Source: an uncultured Dysosmobacter sp.
GTDB taxonomy: Bacteria > Bacillota > Clostridia > Oscillospirales > Oscillospiraceae
Length of the DNA stretch: 64,000 nucleotides
Assembly: GCF_947631635.1 (NCBI RefSeq)
Contig: NZ_CANRMB010000001.1
Coordinates: forward strand, 62,001-126,000
Reading direction: 5' to 3'
Of the stretch, positions 57,967 through 64,000 are shown one piece after another. The position numbers and the translations under genes were made by a program. The number at the start of each line of letters is the position of its first letter. The stretch's first letter is position 1. The notes below the pieces were generated by a model that was not told the origin of the DNA, did not search any database, and saw only the letters and a program-made list of their open reading frames with translations.

Positions 57967-59742
57967 TTACAAACTGTATCCCGGTCGCGCCAGGGCCTCC
58001 GCCAGGTCCGGCTTCTGATTTCTCGCGATCATCCAAACGGCCACCACGATGATAGACGCCACCGCGGGGTCGATGCGGCCGATGGAACGGTGCTTTTGGG
58101 GCTTCAGGTTCCCGTTGCCGTCCTCGTAGCACCGCACATTGCCGAAGGTCCACCGGAAGCAGGTGTTATGCACATGCAGCAGCTCCCGCTTGGCCATCAG
58201 CATGTCGATCTCCTTCATGGCGGGACTCATGTTCTTCAGGTCCTGGGGGATCTCAATGACATTGACGTAGAGCGTCAGTCGCTGGGTGATGGTCCGGCTC
58301 AGATAGGGGTCGAAGCCCACCAGCTTCAAATCGTAGATCTCCGCCGCCCGCTTGATCTCCGCCTCGATGTCGTCATAGTCGATGGTGTCCCCGCCGCACA
58401 GCCGCAGGAAGCCGGCCCGCTCCCAATCCCTGTATGGGACGTGGTCCCGCTTCTCCGCCTCCAAAACGGTGCCGCCCGGCCGCCAGATGGTGGGCAGCAG
58501 CACTGCCGTGTCCAGACCCGGCTGGGGAGGGAAGAGCAGCACAAAGGCCGTCATGTCCCGGCTGGTGGAGAGATCCACGCCGCCGTAGCACAACTTTCCC
58601 CTCAGCTGCTCCAGAAACGTTTCCCGCTCTGCCTTTTTGCTGGGACCCCACTGGCATTTGTCATACAGTGTCAGTGAGATCCAGGATACCGCCTTGACGG
58701 CGATCCACTGGTTCAGCCGCAGCCATCGGAACAGCTTCTCGTTGGCCTCGCTCAATTTGGCGTCCCGTGCTGCCGCCCGCACCTTCCGCAGGGGCAGATT
58801 CAGGCCCAGGGAGGGATTGCACAGGTACCAGATCTTCTCGTCGTAGATGTCCACCTTGGCCAGGTCGTCCGGGTCGTCGCCGAACATGGCCGTCAGGCCG
58901 TACAGCACCGGCAGCCAGTTGGGCAGATCCCGGGCCAGCAGGTCCTCCTCCGCCGTCGGCAGGTCCGCCTCCTCCACATGCCGCAGGGAGAGCACCTGCC
59001 GCACGTCGCCGTCCTCGGCCCGGATGCGCCGGAGCTGCCGGGCATCCCGGATAGCCACAGCCCTTTCGTGGACCTCCCAGCCGATGGAGCAGCGGTCCGG
59101 GTCGTCGCCTGCGGTGGTCAGCACGATCCACGCCGGCTGTTTCCGGGCGTCGCCCGCCTGACCGGTCATCACGTCCCAAAGATCCCGGTTGGGCTGGGCG
59201 TGAAGTTCGTCAAAGATGACACAGCTGGGCTTGTAGCCGTGCTTGCTGTAAGCCTCGGCGGACAGCACCTTCATCACGCCAACCTGGACCCACTTGAAAC
59301 CGCCGTTGCCGGTGCGGACCCGCTGGCGGTAGACAATCGTTTTCTGGGACTCCCGGATCTTCAGCTCGCCCCTGGCCACCATCTTGGCGGTCCAGGGAGC
59401 AGTCTGGACCATAAACACCGCCGCGTTGAACACGATGGATGCGTTGTCCTTGTCCGCCGCGCAGACGTAGACCTCGGCGTTCAGCTCCCCGTCGCCAAAC
59501 AGGTGGTACAGCCCCAGGGCAGCCGCCAGCTCGCTCTTGCCGTTTTTCTTGGGGATCTCCAGATAGAGATACCAGTATTTCCGCAGCAGCTCCCCGGTGC
59601 CCTCGTCGGCCTCCATGGTGCTGTAAAACTCCATGAGCACGTCCCGCTGCCAGGGGAACAGGCCAAGGGGCTTGCCGTCAGAGGTCCGGGGCAGCCGCTC
59701 CACAAAATCGCAGACAAAAGAGCCTGCCGCCTGGTCAAACAT
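57967..59742 (-). CDS. terL: Terminase large subunit
   Basis: The 591-residue protein has the packaging ATPase motifs (Walker A-like IPKKNGKS at residues 63-70 and Walker B CVIFDELH) and a C-terminal nuclease domain with Asp residues in YGGVDLSTSRDMTAFVLLF and VGFDPYLSR. It cuts and pumps phage DNA through the portal. It follows the small subunit gene with three bases between, both on the minus strand. Confidence 0.92.
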   Translation of the reverse strand: MFDQAAGSFVCDFVERLPRTSDGKPLGLFPWQRDVLMEFYSTMEADEGTGELLRKYWYLYLEIPKKNGKSELAAALGLYHLFGDGELNAEVYVCAADKDNASIVFNAAVFMVQTAPWTAKMVARGELKIRESQKTIVYRQRVRTGNGGFKWVQVGVMKVLSAEAYSKHGYKPSCVIFDELHAQPNRDLWDVMTGQAGDARKQPAWIVLTTAGDDPDRCSIGWEVHERAVAIRDARQLRRIRAEDGDVRQVLSLRHVEEADLPTAEEDLLARDLPNWLPVLYGLTAMFGDDPDDLAKVDIYDEKIWYLCNPSLGLNLPLRKVRAAARDAKLSEANEKLFRWLRLNQWIAVKAVSWISLTLYDKCQWGPSKKAERETFLEQLRGKLCYGGVDLSTSRDMTAFVLLFPPQPGLDTAVLLPTIWRPGGTVLEAEKRDHVPYRDWERAGFLRLCGGDTIDYDDIEAEIKRAAEIYDLKLVGFDPYLSRTITQRLTLYVNVIEIPQDLKNMSPAMKEIDMLMAKRELLHVHNTCFRWTFGNVRCYEDGNGNLKPQKHRSIGRIDPAVASIIVVAVWMIARNQKPDLAEALARPGYSL

Positions 59743-59745
59743 CTG

Positions 59746-60258
59746 TTAGCCTCCCAGGGCGGCCGCCTGCCTGGCCCGGAGCCGCAGGCTGAATTCGTCA
59801 TCCTCGTTCTCCGGCGCGGCGCCTGCCGCGTTGACCACCGCCGCCGGAACCACGATGCGGCACCGGCTGGTGACTGACAGGCCCATGGACTCCGCACACT
59901 GGCGGGCCTGCTTGAAGTAGGTCCCCTGCACGCCGGTCCACTCCCGGGCCAGCTTCTCATCGTCGGCCCGGATGGCCGCCGCGGCCTTCTTGTCCGCCTT
60001 CAGCCACCGCTCCCTGGCCAGAAAGTACTGACCCAGCACATCCCGGTCCAACTCGGCGTATAGTCCCGCCGCCCGGAGAATTTCACCGATCTCCTCAAAT
60101 TCCTGATGGAGTCGCTTGGGGAGCCACTGTGGAGGCACCGCCTTGTCCGGCGGCGGCACATGGACCTCCTGGTCCAGCCGCTGGTCAGTCTCCGCCTGCG
60201 TCAGGTGCTTCCGGCCGTTGGCCTGTACCACCGCTGTGGGCTGTCGTTTTCCTGGCAT
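59746..60258 (-). CDS. terS: Terminase small subunit (P27 family)
   Basis: This 170-residue protein matches P27-type small terminase subunits: a basic N-terminus (MPGKRQPTAVVQANGRKHLT), PPQWLPKRLHQEFEEIGEIL and LDRDVLGQYFLARERWLKAD, then a C-terminal region that contacts the large subunit. It recognises the packaging start site, probably in the 260-base gap upstream. GAAAGGAGACGCCTT precedes the ATG. Confidence 0.85.
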   Translation of the reverse strand: MPGKRQPTAVVQANGRKHLTQAETDQRLDQEVHVPPPDKAVPPQWLPKRLHQEFEEIGEILRAAGLYAELDRDVLGQYFLARERWLKADKKAAAAIRADDEKLAREWTGVQGTYFKQARQCAESMGLSVTSRCRIVVPAAVVNAAGAAPENEDDEFSLRLRARQAAALGG

Positions 60259-60519
60259 AAGGCGTCTCCTTTCCGTACCGGCCAGGTACCATCATAGATT
60301 TCACGCAGATATACCCGCGCAACAGAGCCATGCTCTCGGCAACCCGCATGCATATTGACACATGGACTTTCCCGGCGGTCTGCCCGGCCCTCGATACAGC
60401 GAGAGCCGGACTGACCAAACAAGGAGGGAAAACCGGTCAAAGACCGGGCAGGCCGCCGGGCTTCCCCTGTGGGGGAATTTTTCCTCGTGAAGGGGGGCCT
60501 GCGGTCTCCAGCGAGGGGA
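60259..60519. other. Non-coding gap, candidate packaging (cos) region
   Basis: The 261 bases between the HNH nuclease and terS genes contain no convincing gene. In HK97-like phages with an HNH gene next to terS, the cos cleavage site usually lies here. I cannot point to the exact site; the stretch near 60285-60370 is the AT-richer part. Confidence 0.35.
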
Positions 60520-61002
60520 TCAAAACTTTTTGACCCCGGGGGAGGGTTCGGCAAGGAACCCCGCAGGCGCAGCCGCGCATAGCCCGCGCCGCGCCCGTGC
60601 GCCCAAAGCTGGAACGGGTCCTGTATTCACCGCCGCCGTTTTTTTTGCTCGGGTTTGCCACAGTTCCCGCGCTGTTTTGCGGCTGTGGCAGGAGTGACAC
60701 AGGCTTTCCAGATTGGCCGGATCAGTGAAGATCCTCCAGTCGCCCTTGTGGTCCACGATGTGGTCCACGTCGGTGGCTGGTACCCGCAGGCCCTTCCTGG
60801 CGCACACCCGGCAGAAGGGTTCCCGCAGGAGCTGGTCGCCCCGCAGATGCTCCCACTCCGGTGTCAGGTACATCCAGTGCCAGGACTTGGCCTCCTCGCT
60901 GCGGTCGCAGGTCCGCCGCGGCCGGTGGGCATCACAGTAGCCATCGGGCACCAGGACAGTGCATCCAGGGTGTCGACAGGGACGGAGCGGCTTCATGGCC
61001 AC
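60520..61002 (-). CDS. HNH endonuclease
   Basis: The 160-residue protein has Cys pairs (CRHPGC, CRVCARKGL) and the HNH core ATDVDHIVDHKGDWRIFTDP followed by NLESLCHSCHSRKTAREL. Such nucleases beside terS assist terminase in cutting phage DNA. The start GTG follows CGGAGGTGATAGCCC. The last 40 or so residues (after ARELWQTR) are not typical of the family and may be a variable tail. Confidence 0.82.
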   Translation of the reverse strand: MAMKPLRPCRHPGCTVLVPDGYCDAHRPRRTCDRSEEAKSWHWMYLTPEWEHLRGDQLLREPFCRVCARKGLRVPATDVDHIVDHKGDWRIFTDPANLESLCHSCHSRKTARELWQTRAKKTAAVNTGPVPALGARARRGLCAAAPAGFLAEPSPGVKKF

Positions 61003-61020
61003 GGGCTATCACCTCCGGGC

Positions 61021-61081
61021 AAAACAAAAAGCGCCCGAGCCTTCCACACCCACTTGGGATGTTTCATGGCTCAGGCGCTGG
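61021..61081 (-). terminator. Terminator of the early phage operon
   Basis: On the minus strand AGCGCCTGAGCC pairs with GGCTCGGGCGCT across a loop of about 24 bases, followed by TTTTGTTTTG. It separates the early genes from the HNH/terminase operon. Confidence 0.75.
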
Positions 61082-61313
61082 TCTCTTTGGACGCTGGCTC
61101 AGGCGCTTCGATATTCACGATGGTCTCCTGCCCACACCGCTTGCACGGTCTCGGCAGATGGTGAACACTGGTGTCTGGGTTGATTTTCAGAATCTTCCCC
61201 TTGCCGCATACCGGGCAGATCACCCATCCGTTCTTTATGATTAGTTTAACAGGTTCCGTCTGTGATTTCAATACCTTTGGCCTCCTTTTGTAAGCATGTC
61301 CGTAAATATTCAT
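61071..61313 (-). CDS. Cysteine-rich KTR-type zinc protein
   Basis: The 80-residue protein (VKLIIKNGWVICPVCGKGKI ... PRPCKRCGQETIVNIE) has two CxxC pairs as in the cysteine-rich KTR family known from Tn916-like elements and phages. It probably binds zinc and nucleic acid. It lies at the end of the early operon, just before the terminator. Function otherwise unknown. Confidence 0.7.
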   Translation of the reverse strand: MNIYGHAYKRRPKVLKSQTEPVKLIIKNGWVICPVCGKGKILKINPDTSVHHLPRPCKRCGQETIVNIEAPEPASKETSA

Positions 61314-61359
61314 AAGGTTTCAAGAATAAGAATCATTAATTTAAAATAAAAGTACCGTT

Positions 61360-62076
61360 TTACCACGACAGATATCTGCTGTACTGGAACACACCCCAAC
61401 GCCCTGTGTCCGGCCGATCTCGAGGCGGAAGCGGCAGCATCACGGCCCCCTTTGGCGTTGTCGTTGCGCCAGTACTGGAGAGCCGCACATCCGGCAATGG
61501 GAGCATCCGGCTCAGCGCCCGGGAACAGCCCCAGGGATGGGTGCCGACTTCCGGGAGTTCCTTTGTGAAGTAGACAGCCAGTCCCCGGTAACCCTGCTCC
61601 TTCAGCACCCGCTTTCGGTTATACGGCTCGTCGTCCACCTCACCCCAGTTCCAGAGGTACCGCACCACTGCCGGCGGAAAGTCGCTGTCCCGCAGGAAAG
61701 CGTGGATGTGATACCGCTTGTCCCCGTGAAGGCCCTCGATGCGGTACACATAGAACTCCAGTGGTTTCCCTTTCCGCCATCGTTTCAGCTTTTTCACAAA
61801 GGCATCCCAGATCCGCATAACACCGGCCCGATTTGGAGGGAGGTACTCGTCGGCAAAGGTCAATGTATAAAACACGCCGTCATATCCAAACAGCGCCAGC
61901 CGCAGTTCCAGCTTATCCACAGTGGTGCGGCTCATAGCCGGTCCGCAGCGTTTCCGAATGGTCATTTTAGAATCACAGTTCCGGCGGATGAAACACCACC
62001 GATCTGTGACCAGCACCTTTACCAGAGGTCCGGCCCGCTGCCGGATAACGAGAAAGGGCCCGTCAGGCATGGTCAT
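61360..62076 (-). CDS. HUH-type rolling-circle replication-like protein
   Basis: The 238-residue protein has the three HUH signatures in order: FYTLTFADEYLP (motif 1), RYHIHAFLRD with the His-x-His metal pair (motif 2), and YRGLAVYFTKEL with the candidate nucleophile Tyr (motif 3). CFIRRNCDSKMTIRKRCG precedes them. Such enzymes nick DNA to start rolling-circle replication or help single-strand processing. I chose ATG 62076, after GGAGGAGG; it overlaps the preceding gene. Presence in a double-strand-DNA tailed phage is noteworthy. Confidence 0.7.
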   Translation of the reverse strand: MTMPDGPFLVIRQRAGPLVKVLVTDRWCFIRRNCDSKMTIRKRCGPAMSRTTVDKLELRLALFGYDGVFYTLTFADEYLPPNRAGVMRIWDAFVKKLKRWRKGKPLEFYVYRIEGLHGDKRYHIHAFLRDSDFPPAVVRYLWNWGEVDDEPYNRKRVLKEQGYRGLAVYFTKELPEVGTHPWGCSRALSRMLPLPDVRLSSTGATTTPKGAVMLPLPPRDRPDTGRWGVFQYSRYLSW

Positions 62077-62386
62077 CCTCCTCCGCTGGCTGCTGGAGCC
62101 AATATATAAGTTCTCCCTTCTCATCGCACTTCCAGGCTAAAGGCTTTTGGGCCCATTGTGCGAGGAAAGCGGACAACTCCTCATCGCTCATGGCCCGGAT
62201 GCGGTCAGCTCTTGTTGGTCGATACCCTGTGTCAATGTACTGTGTATCATTATCGCCAGAATCATGGAATATTTCGGGAACAGCGTCATACCATCCAATC
62301 CTTCCATCTTTGTTTCTGCAAAGAACGCAGTCATGGATCAATACATCACCATAATAAATTCTGATGGAGAGCTCTCCCTTGCTCAT
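62063..62386 (-). CDS. Phage early protein of unknown function
   Basis: This 107-residue acidic protein begins with a beta-rich half (SIRIYYGDVLIHDCVLCRNK). Its second half, DRIRAMSDEELSAFLAQWAQ, is common in small phage early proteins. Function unknown. It overlaps the HUH protein gene (14 bases) and is overlapped by the previous one, so it is part of the coupled early operon. Confidence 0.6.
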   Translation of the reverse strand: MSKGELSIRIYYGDVLIHDCVLCRNKDGRIGWYDAVPEIFHDSGDNDTQYIDTGYRPTRADRIRAMSDEELSAFLAQWAQKPLAWKCDEKGELIYWLQQPAEEDDHA

Positions 62387-62892
62387 GTCGTTTCCTCCTT
62401 CGGCTTGTGGCGGTAGAAACGTCCTTCTTCCAGCGGTCTACACCCACCGCCAATATACTGTACTCCTTGTCGGCCTGCGCATACATCTGGTCGAACCGCG
62501 CACCAATCATGTAGACAATCATCCCACACAGGCGGCGAGAATCTGTCCATCTCCCGCAGCTCTTCCAGCGTCAGCGGCTCGCCCTTCTCCGCCTCCTGCT
62601 GGGTGCGGAGGGCTGCAATAGCCAACGAAACTGCATTATCAAAATCGGGGTCAAGCCCATCAGCGCACCGTTCCAGGTAATTAATTGCTTCCTCTTGCTG
62701 GTCCAGCAACGCGGACCAATGGTCGCAGCGATCCAGTGCCGTCTCCATATGCTCCACGGCGTTCCGCAGGACGGCGCAGCCGTGGACGCTGCAGTTATGC
62801 TCATAGCCGCAGCTCAGGCAGGCCAGGCTTTCCGTCTCCACCTTCAGACGCCGTAACGCCTGCAGAGTAGCACCATAGTCCATAGTAATCAA
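62383..62892 (-). CDS. Phage early protein of unknown function
   Basis: The 169-residue protein has a Cys-rich start (ESLACLSCGYEHNCSVHGCA), a helical middle (AVEHMETALDRCDHWSALLD) and a C-terminal stretch with further Cys and Trp residues (VWDDCLHDWCAVRPDVCAGR). Zinc binding is possible. The start is either TTG 62892 (AAGGAG ten bases upstream) or ATG 62883. It lies directly after the SSB gene. Confidence 0.55.
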   Translation of the reverse strand: MITMDYGATLQALRRLKVETESLACLSCGYEHNCSVHGCAVLRNAVEHMETALDRCDHWSALLDQQEEAINYLERCADGLDPDFDNAVSLAIAALRTQQEAEKGEPLTLEELREMDRFSPPVWDDCLHDWCAVRPDVCAGRQGVQYIGGGCRPLEEGRFYRHKPKEETT

Positions 62893-63287
62893 AACGGCAG
62901 TTCTCCTTTCTCATCCTCCGGCAGTTCCTGAATCTCCCCGGCGGCCGGTGTGTCCGAATCGGACACTTTCTTGCTGTCACCGAAATATACATTTTCCGCC
63001 ACTACCTCAGCGCTCCTGCGCTTGCCGCCGTTTTGGTCCACCCAGTCGCGGATCTGCAAGCGCCCCTCCACCGCAGCCATCCGGCCCTTGGTGAAGTACT
63101 TACTGACAAATACGCCCAGGTTCCGCCAGGCCACTACGTCAATGAAATCCGTCTCTTTCTCGCCGCTTTGGGTTTTAAAGTCCCGGTCCACGGCCAGAGA
63201 AAAAGCTGCCACTGCCGTTCCGGTCCCCGTATGCCGCAGCTCCGGGTCACGGGTCAGACGGCCCATAATGATGATTTTATTCAGCAT
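62889..63287 (-). CDS. ssb: Single-stranded DNA-binding protein
   Basis: The 132-residue OB-fold protein begins MLNKIIIMGRLTRDPELRHT and contains SLAVDRDFKTQSGEKETDFI and ISSB-typical FTKGRMAAVEGRLQIRDWVD. The acidic end GELPF resembles the partner-binding SSB tip. It coats single-stranded DNA in phage replication. GAGGAGAAAAGAAC precedes the ATG at 63287. Its linker (SDSDT) contains palindrome copy 5. Confidence 0.9.
   Translation of the reverse strand: MLNKIIIMGRLTRDPELRHTGTGTAVAAFSLAVDRDFKTQSGEKETDFIDVVAWRNLGVFVSKYFTKGRMAAVEGRLQIRDWVDQNGGKRRSAEVVAENVYFGDSKKVSDSDTPAAGEIQELPEDEKGELPF
62950..62966. repeat. Prophage 17-bp palindrome, copy 5
   Basis: GTGTCCGAATCGGACAC within the linker of the SSB gene, identical to copy 3. 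Confidence 0.85.
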
Positions 63288-63423
63288 GTTCTTTTCTCCT
63301 CGTATTACGCAGATATCGCCGTCTGGCAGTATTGTAGTCCGCCCAGGCTGGACAAGTCTTGGGATCATGACAGCCTGGGCGGTGCTTCTGGCAGAACTGG
63401 CAGGGGGAAGAGATCAAACCCAT
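63277..63423 (-). CDS. 48-residue cysteine-rich phage protein
   Basis: The frame MGLISSPCQFCQKHRPGCHD ... ARRRYLRNTRRKEHAE has four Cys in CxxC and CxxxxxC arrangements and a basic end, like small zinc-binding nucleic-acid proteins. It overlaps the SSB start by 11 bases and the small membrane-protein stop by one base. Function unknown. Confidence 0.55.
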   Translation of the reverse strand: MGLISSPCQFCQKHRPGCHDPKTCPAWADYNTARRRYLRNTRRKEHAE

Positions 63424-63533
63424 CAGGACACCGCCCCCATGGAGCCGGACACCATCACCAGCACGATCACCCAAGCCGCCAGAAGGAGACCGCCCAATAC
63501 TGCCTGGGGCCTCCATCCTGTATCGCGTTTCAT
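63423..63533 (-). CDS. 36-residue phage membrane peptide
   Basis: MKRDTGWRPQAVLGG is followed by one hydrophobic helix (LLLAAWVIVLVMVSGS). Start and stop overlap the neighbouring genes as ATGA and TGATG, a coupling pattern that supports a real gene. Function unknown. Confidence 0.5.
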   Translation of the reverse strand: MKRDTGWRPQAVLGGLLLAAWVIVLVMVSGSMGAVS

Positions 63534-63781
63534 CCGGCCGCCTCCTGGGTAACGCCTTTCAGTACGGCATTTGTGGTCTCCAGAAGGCCCAGGCCGGTGA
63601 CATCCACCCGGCGGGTAACGCCATCGGCGCAGCGGATCAGCGCCAGCTCGTTCAGCAGGTCTCCCTCATCGTGGCAGTGATATTCCACCCGGACGACGCC
63701 CGGACACATGGCCGCCACACAGCGGGACAGCTCCCGCCGTACAAAATCGCCCTTCCGGGCCAAATTCTCAAGGATCATCAT
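63530..63781 (-). CDS. Phage early protein of unknown function
   Basis: The 83-residue protein (ENLARKGDFVRRELSRCVAA ... TGLGLLETTNAVLKGV) has a helical start, central strands and a C-terminal helix. AAAGGAGTC precedes the ATG, and the stop overlaps the next start by four bases. There is no recognisable motif. Confidence 0.5.
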   Translation of the reverse strand: MMILENLARKGDFVRRELSRCVAAMCPGVVRVEYHCHDEGDLLNELALIRCADGVTRRVDVTGLGLLETTNAVLKGVTQEAAG

Positions 63782-63800
63782 GACTCCTTTCCAGCGCTCA

Positions 63801-63902
63801 TTACGCCAAACCGATGTACAGTATCACAAGTACGATGGCCACTATGGCCAGCAGCATCCGGGCGATAAACGCCCGGTGCTGTTTTTGCTGATTCCTTGTC
63901 AT
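63801..63902 (-). CDS. 33-residue phage membrane peptide
   Basis: A basic start (MTRNQQKQHRAFIAR) is followed by one membrane helix (MLLAIVAIVLVILYIGLA). GGGAGGCAAGTA precedes the ATG. It is the second single-helix peptide in the early operon; function unknown. Confidence 0.5.
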   Translation of the reverse strand: MTRNQQKQHRAFIARMLLAIVAIVLVILYIGLA

Positions 63903-64000
63903 TACTTGCCTCCCTAATCTTGATATCATGATATCCCTGGTCCCGGCAGGTGGCGCCGAAGCATGAATACATGTCGGCAAAACAGCTCAGGAAAGCGGCC
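63903..64000 (-). other. Edge of the next prophage gene
   Basis: A minus-strand frame is open to the window edge (CFADMYSCFGATCRDQGYHD ...) and runs into the following small gene in another frame. Alternative frames are also partly open, so the true reading frame cannot be decided from this end alone. Confidence 0.3.

Larger units (their letters stand above)
40717..64000 (-). mobile_element. Prophage, siphovirus type with HK97-like head genes (incomplete at right edge)
   Basis: Gene order from right to left is early genes with SSB, replication protein, HNH, terminase small and large, portal, protease, capsid, connectors, tail genes, fibres, holin-like genes and lysozyme. All are on the minus strand except the HicAB insert and an antisense RNA. 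Frames are intact and overlapping, so the structural part looks functional. The integrase, repressor and most replication genes would lie beyond 64 kb. Confidence 0.9.

Noticed and set aside
1-64000. CRISPR array
   Set aside because: No regularly spaced direct repeats of 24-40 bases with unique spacers were found; the five 17-bp palindromes are kilobases apart.

Overview
The window looks like a piece of a Gram-positive, anaerobic gut-type Clostridia chromosome (Oscillospiraceae-like). The reasons are moderately GC-rich coding, strong AGGAGG-type ribosome binding sites, HK97-type Firmicutes phage genes, a mobilizable element with a MobL-like relaxase, and TRAP, ECF and AbgT transporters. The species cannot be named from the sequence. 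The layout suggests stacked insertions at one tRNA-Val gene. Relics of its 3' half lie near 3.3 kb, 18.55 kb and 40.69 kb.

Region 1 (1-2.4 kb) holds a three-gene set: an ECF-type S component, a membrane-anchored protein resembling the molybdopterin-oxidoreductase fold, and a phosphotransferase-MobA fusion. A 28-residue membrane peptide and a terminator follow. A second, diverged copy of the same set lies at 32.89-35.07 kb behind a candidate molybdenum-cofactor (Moco) riboswitch and directly after a molybdoenzyme. I read this as a cofactor-controlled module for making, salvaging or taking up pterin or Moco; that function is inference. 2.4-5.1 kb is decayed DNA with integrase and HEPN-nucleotidyltransferase remnants.

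Region 2 (5.2-17.4 kb) is a catabolic regulon. One operon encodes a phosphatase-GNAT fusion, a TIM-barrel isomerase and a complete TRAP transporter. A LacI-type regulator sits in between on the other strand. A second operon encodes a complete E1alpha, E1beta, E2, E3 2-oxoacid/acetoin-type dehydrogenase complex plus a short-chain dehydrogenase. Both operons carry the motif ATTACTAAT near their promoters. The substrate is unknown. A decayed IS256-family element closes the region.

Region 3 (19.3-32.6 kb) runs leftward from an AraC regulator through a PNPOx-like flavoprotein, a methionine gamma-lyase-like enzyme, an AbgT transporter, an M20 amidohydrolase, a truncated NhaC antiporter and an EamA exporter. 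Divergently, an Fe-S/FAD oxidoreductase is translationally coupled to a molybdoenzyme with its TorD-like chaperone fused to its N-terminus. The set fits uptake, deacylation and C-S cleavage of sulfur amino-acid conjugates plus reduction of an S- or N-oxide, but no substrate is proven.

Region 4 (35.4-40.7 kb) is a partly decayed integrative mobilizable element: dead excisionase and helix-turn-helix genes, a mobilization accessory protein, a relaxase with Sel1 repeats, an excisionase, a small protein and a tyrosine integrase next to the tRNA-Val scar.

Region 5 (40.9-64 kb, continuing off the right edge) is a prophage of siphovirus type, nearly all on the minus strand. From right to left it carries early genes (SSB, HUH-type replication protein, zinc-finger protein), HNH nuclease, terminase, portal, ClpP-like protease, HK97 capsid, connectors, tail genes, fibres, holin-like proteins and lysozyme. 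Two plus-strand insertions interrupt it: a HicAB toxin-antitoxin pair and the RNA half of a candidate type I toxin-antitoxin cassette. Five copies of a 17-bp palindrome, spaced about 4-7 kb apart, resemble a dispersed repressor-site system.
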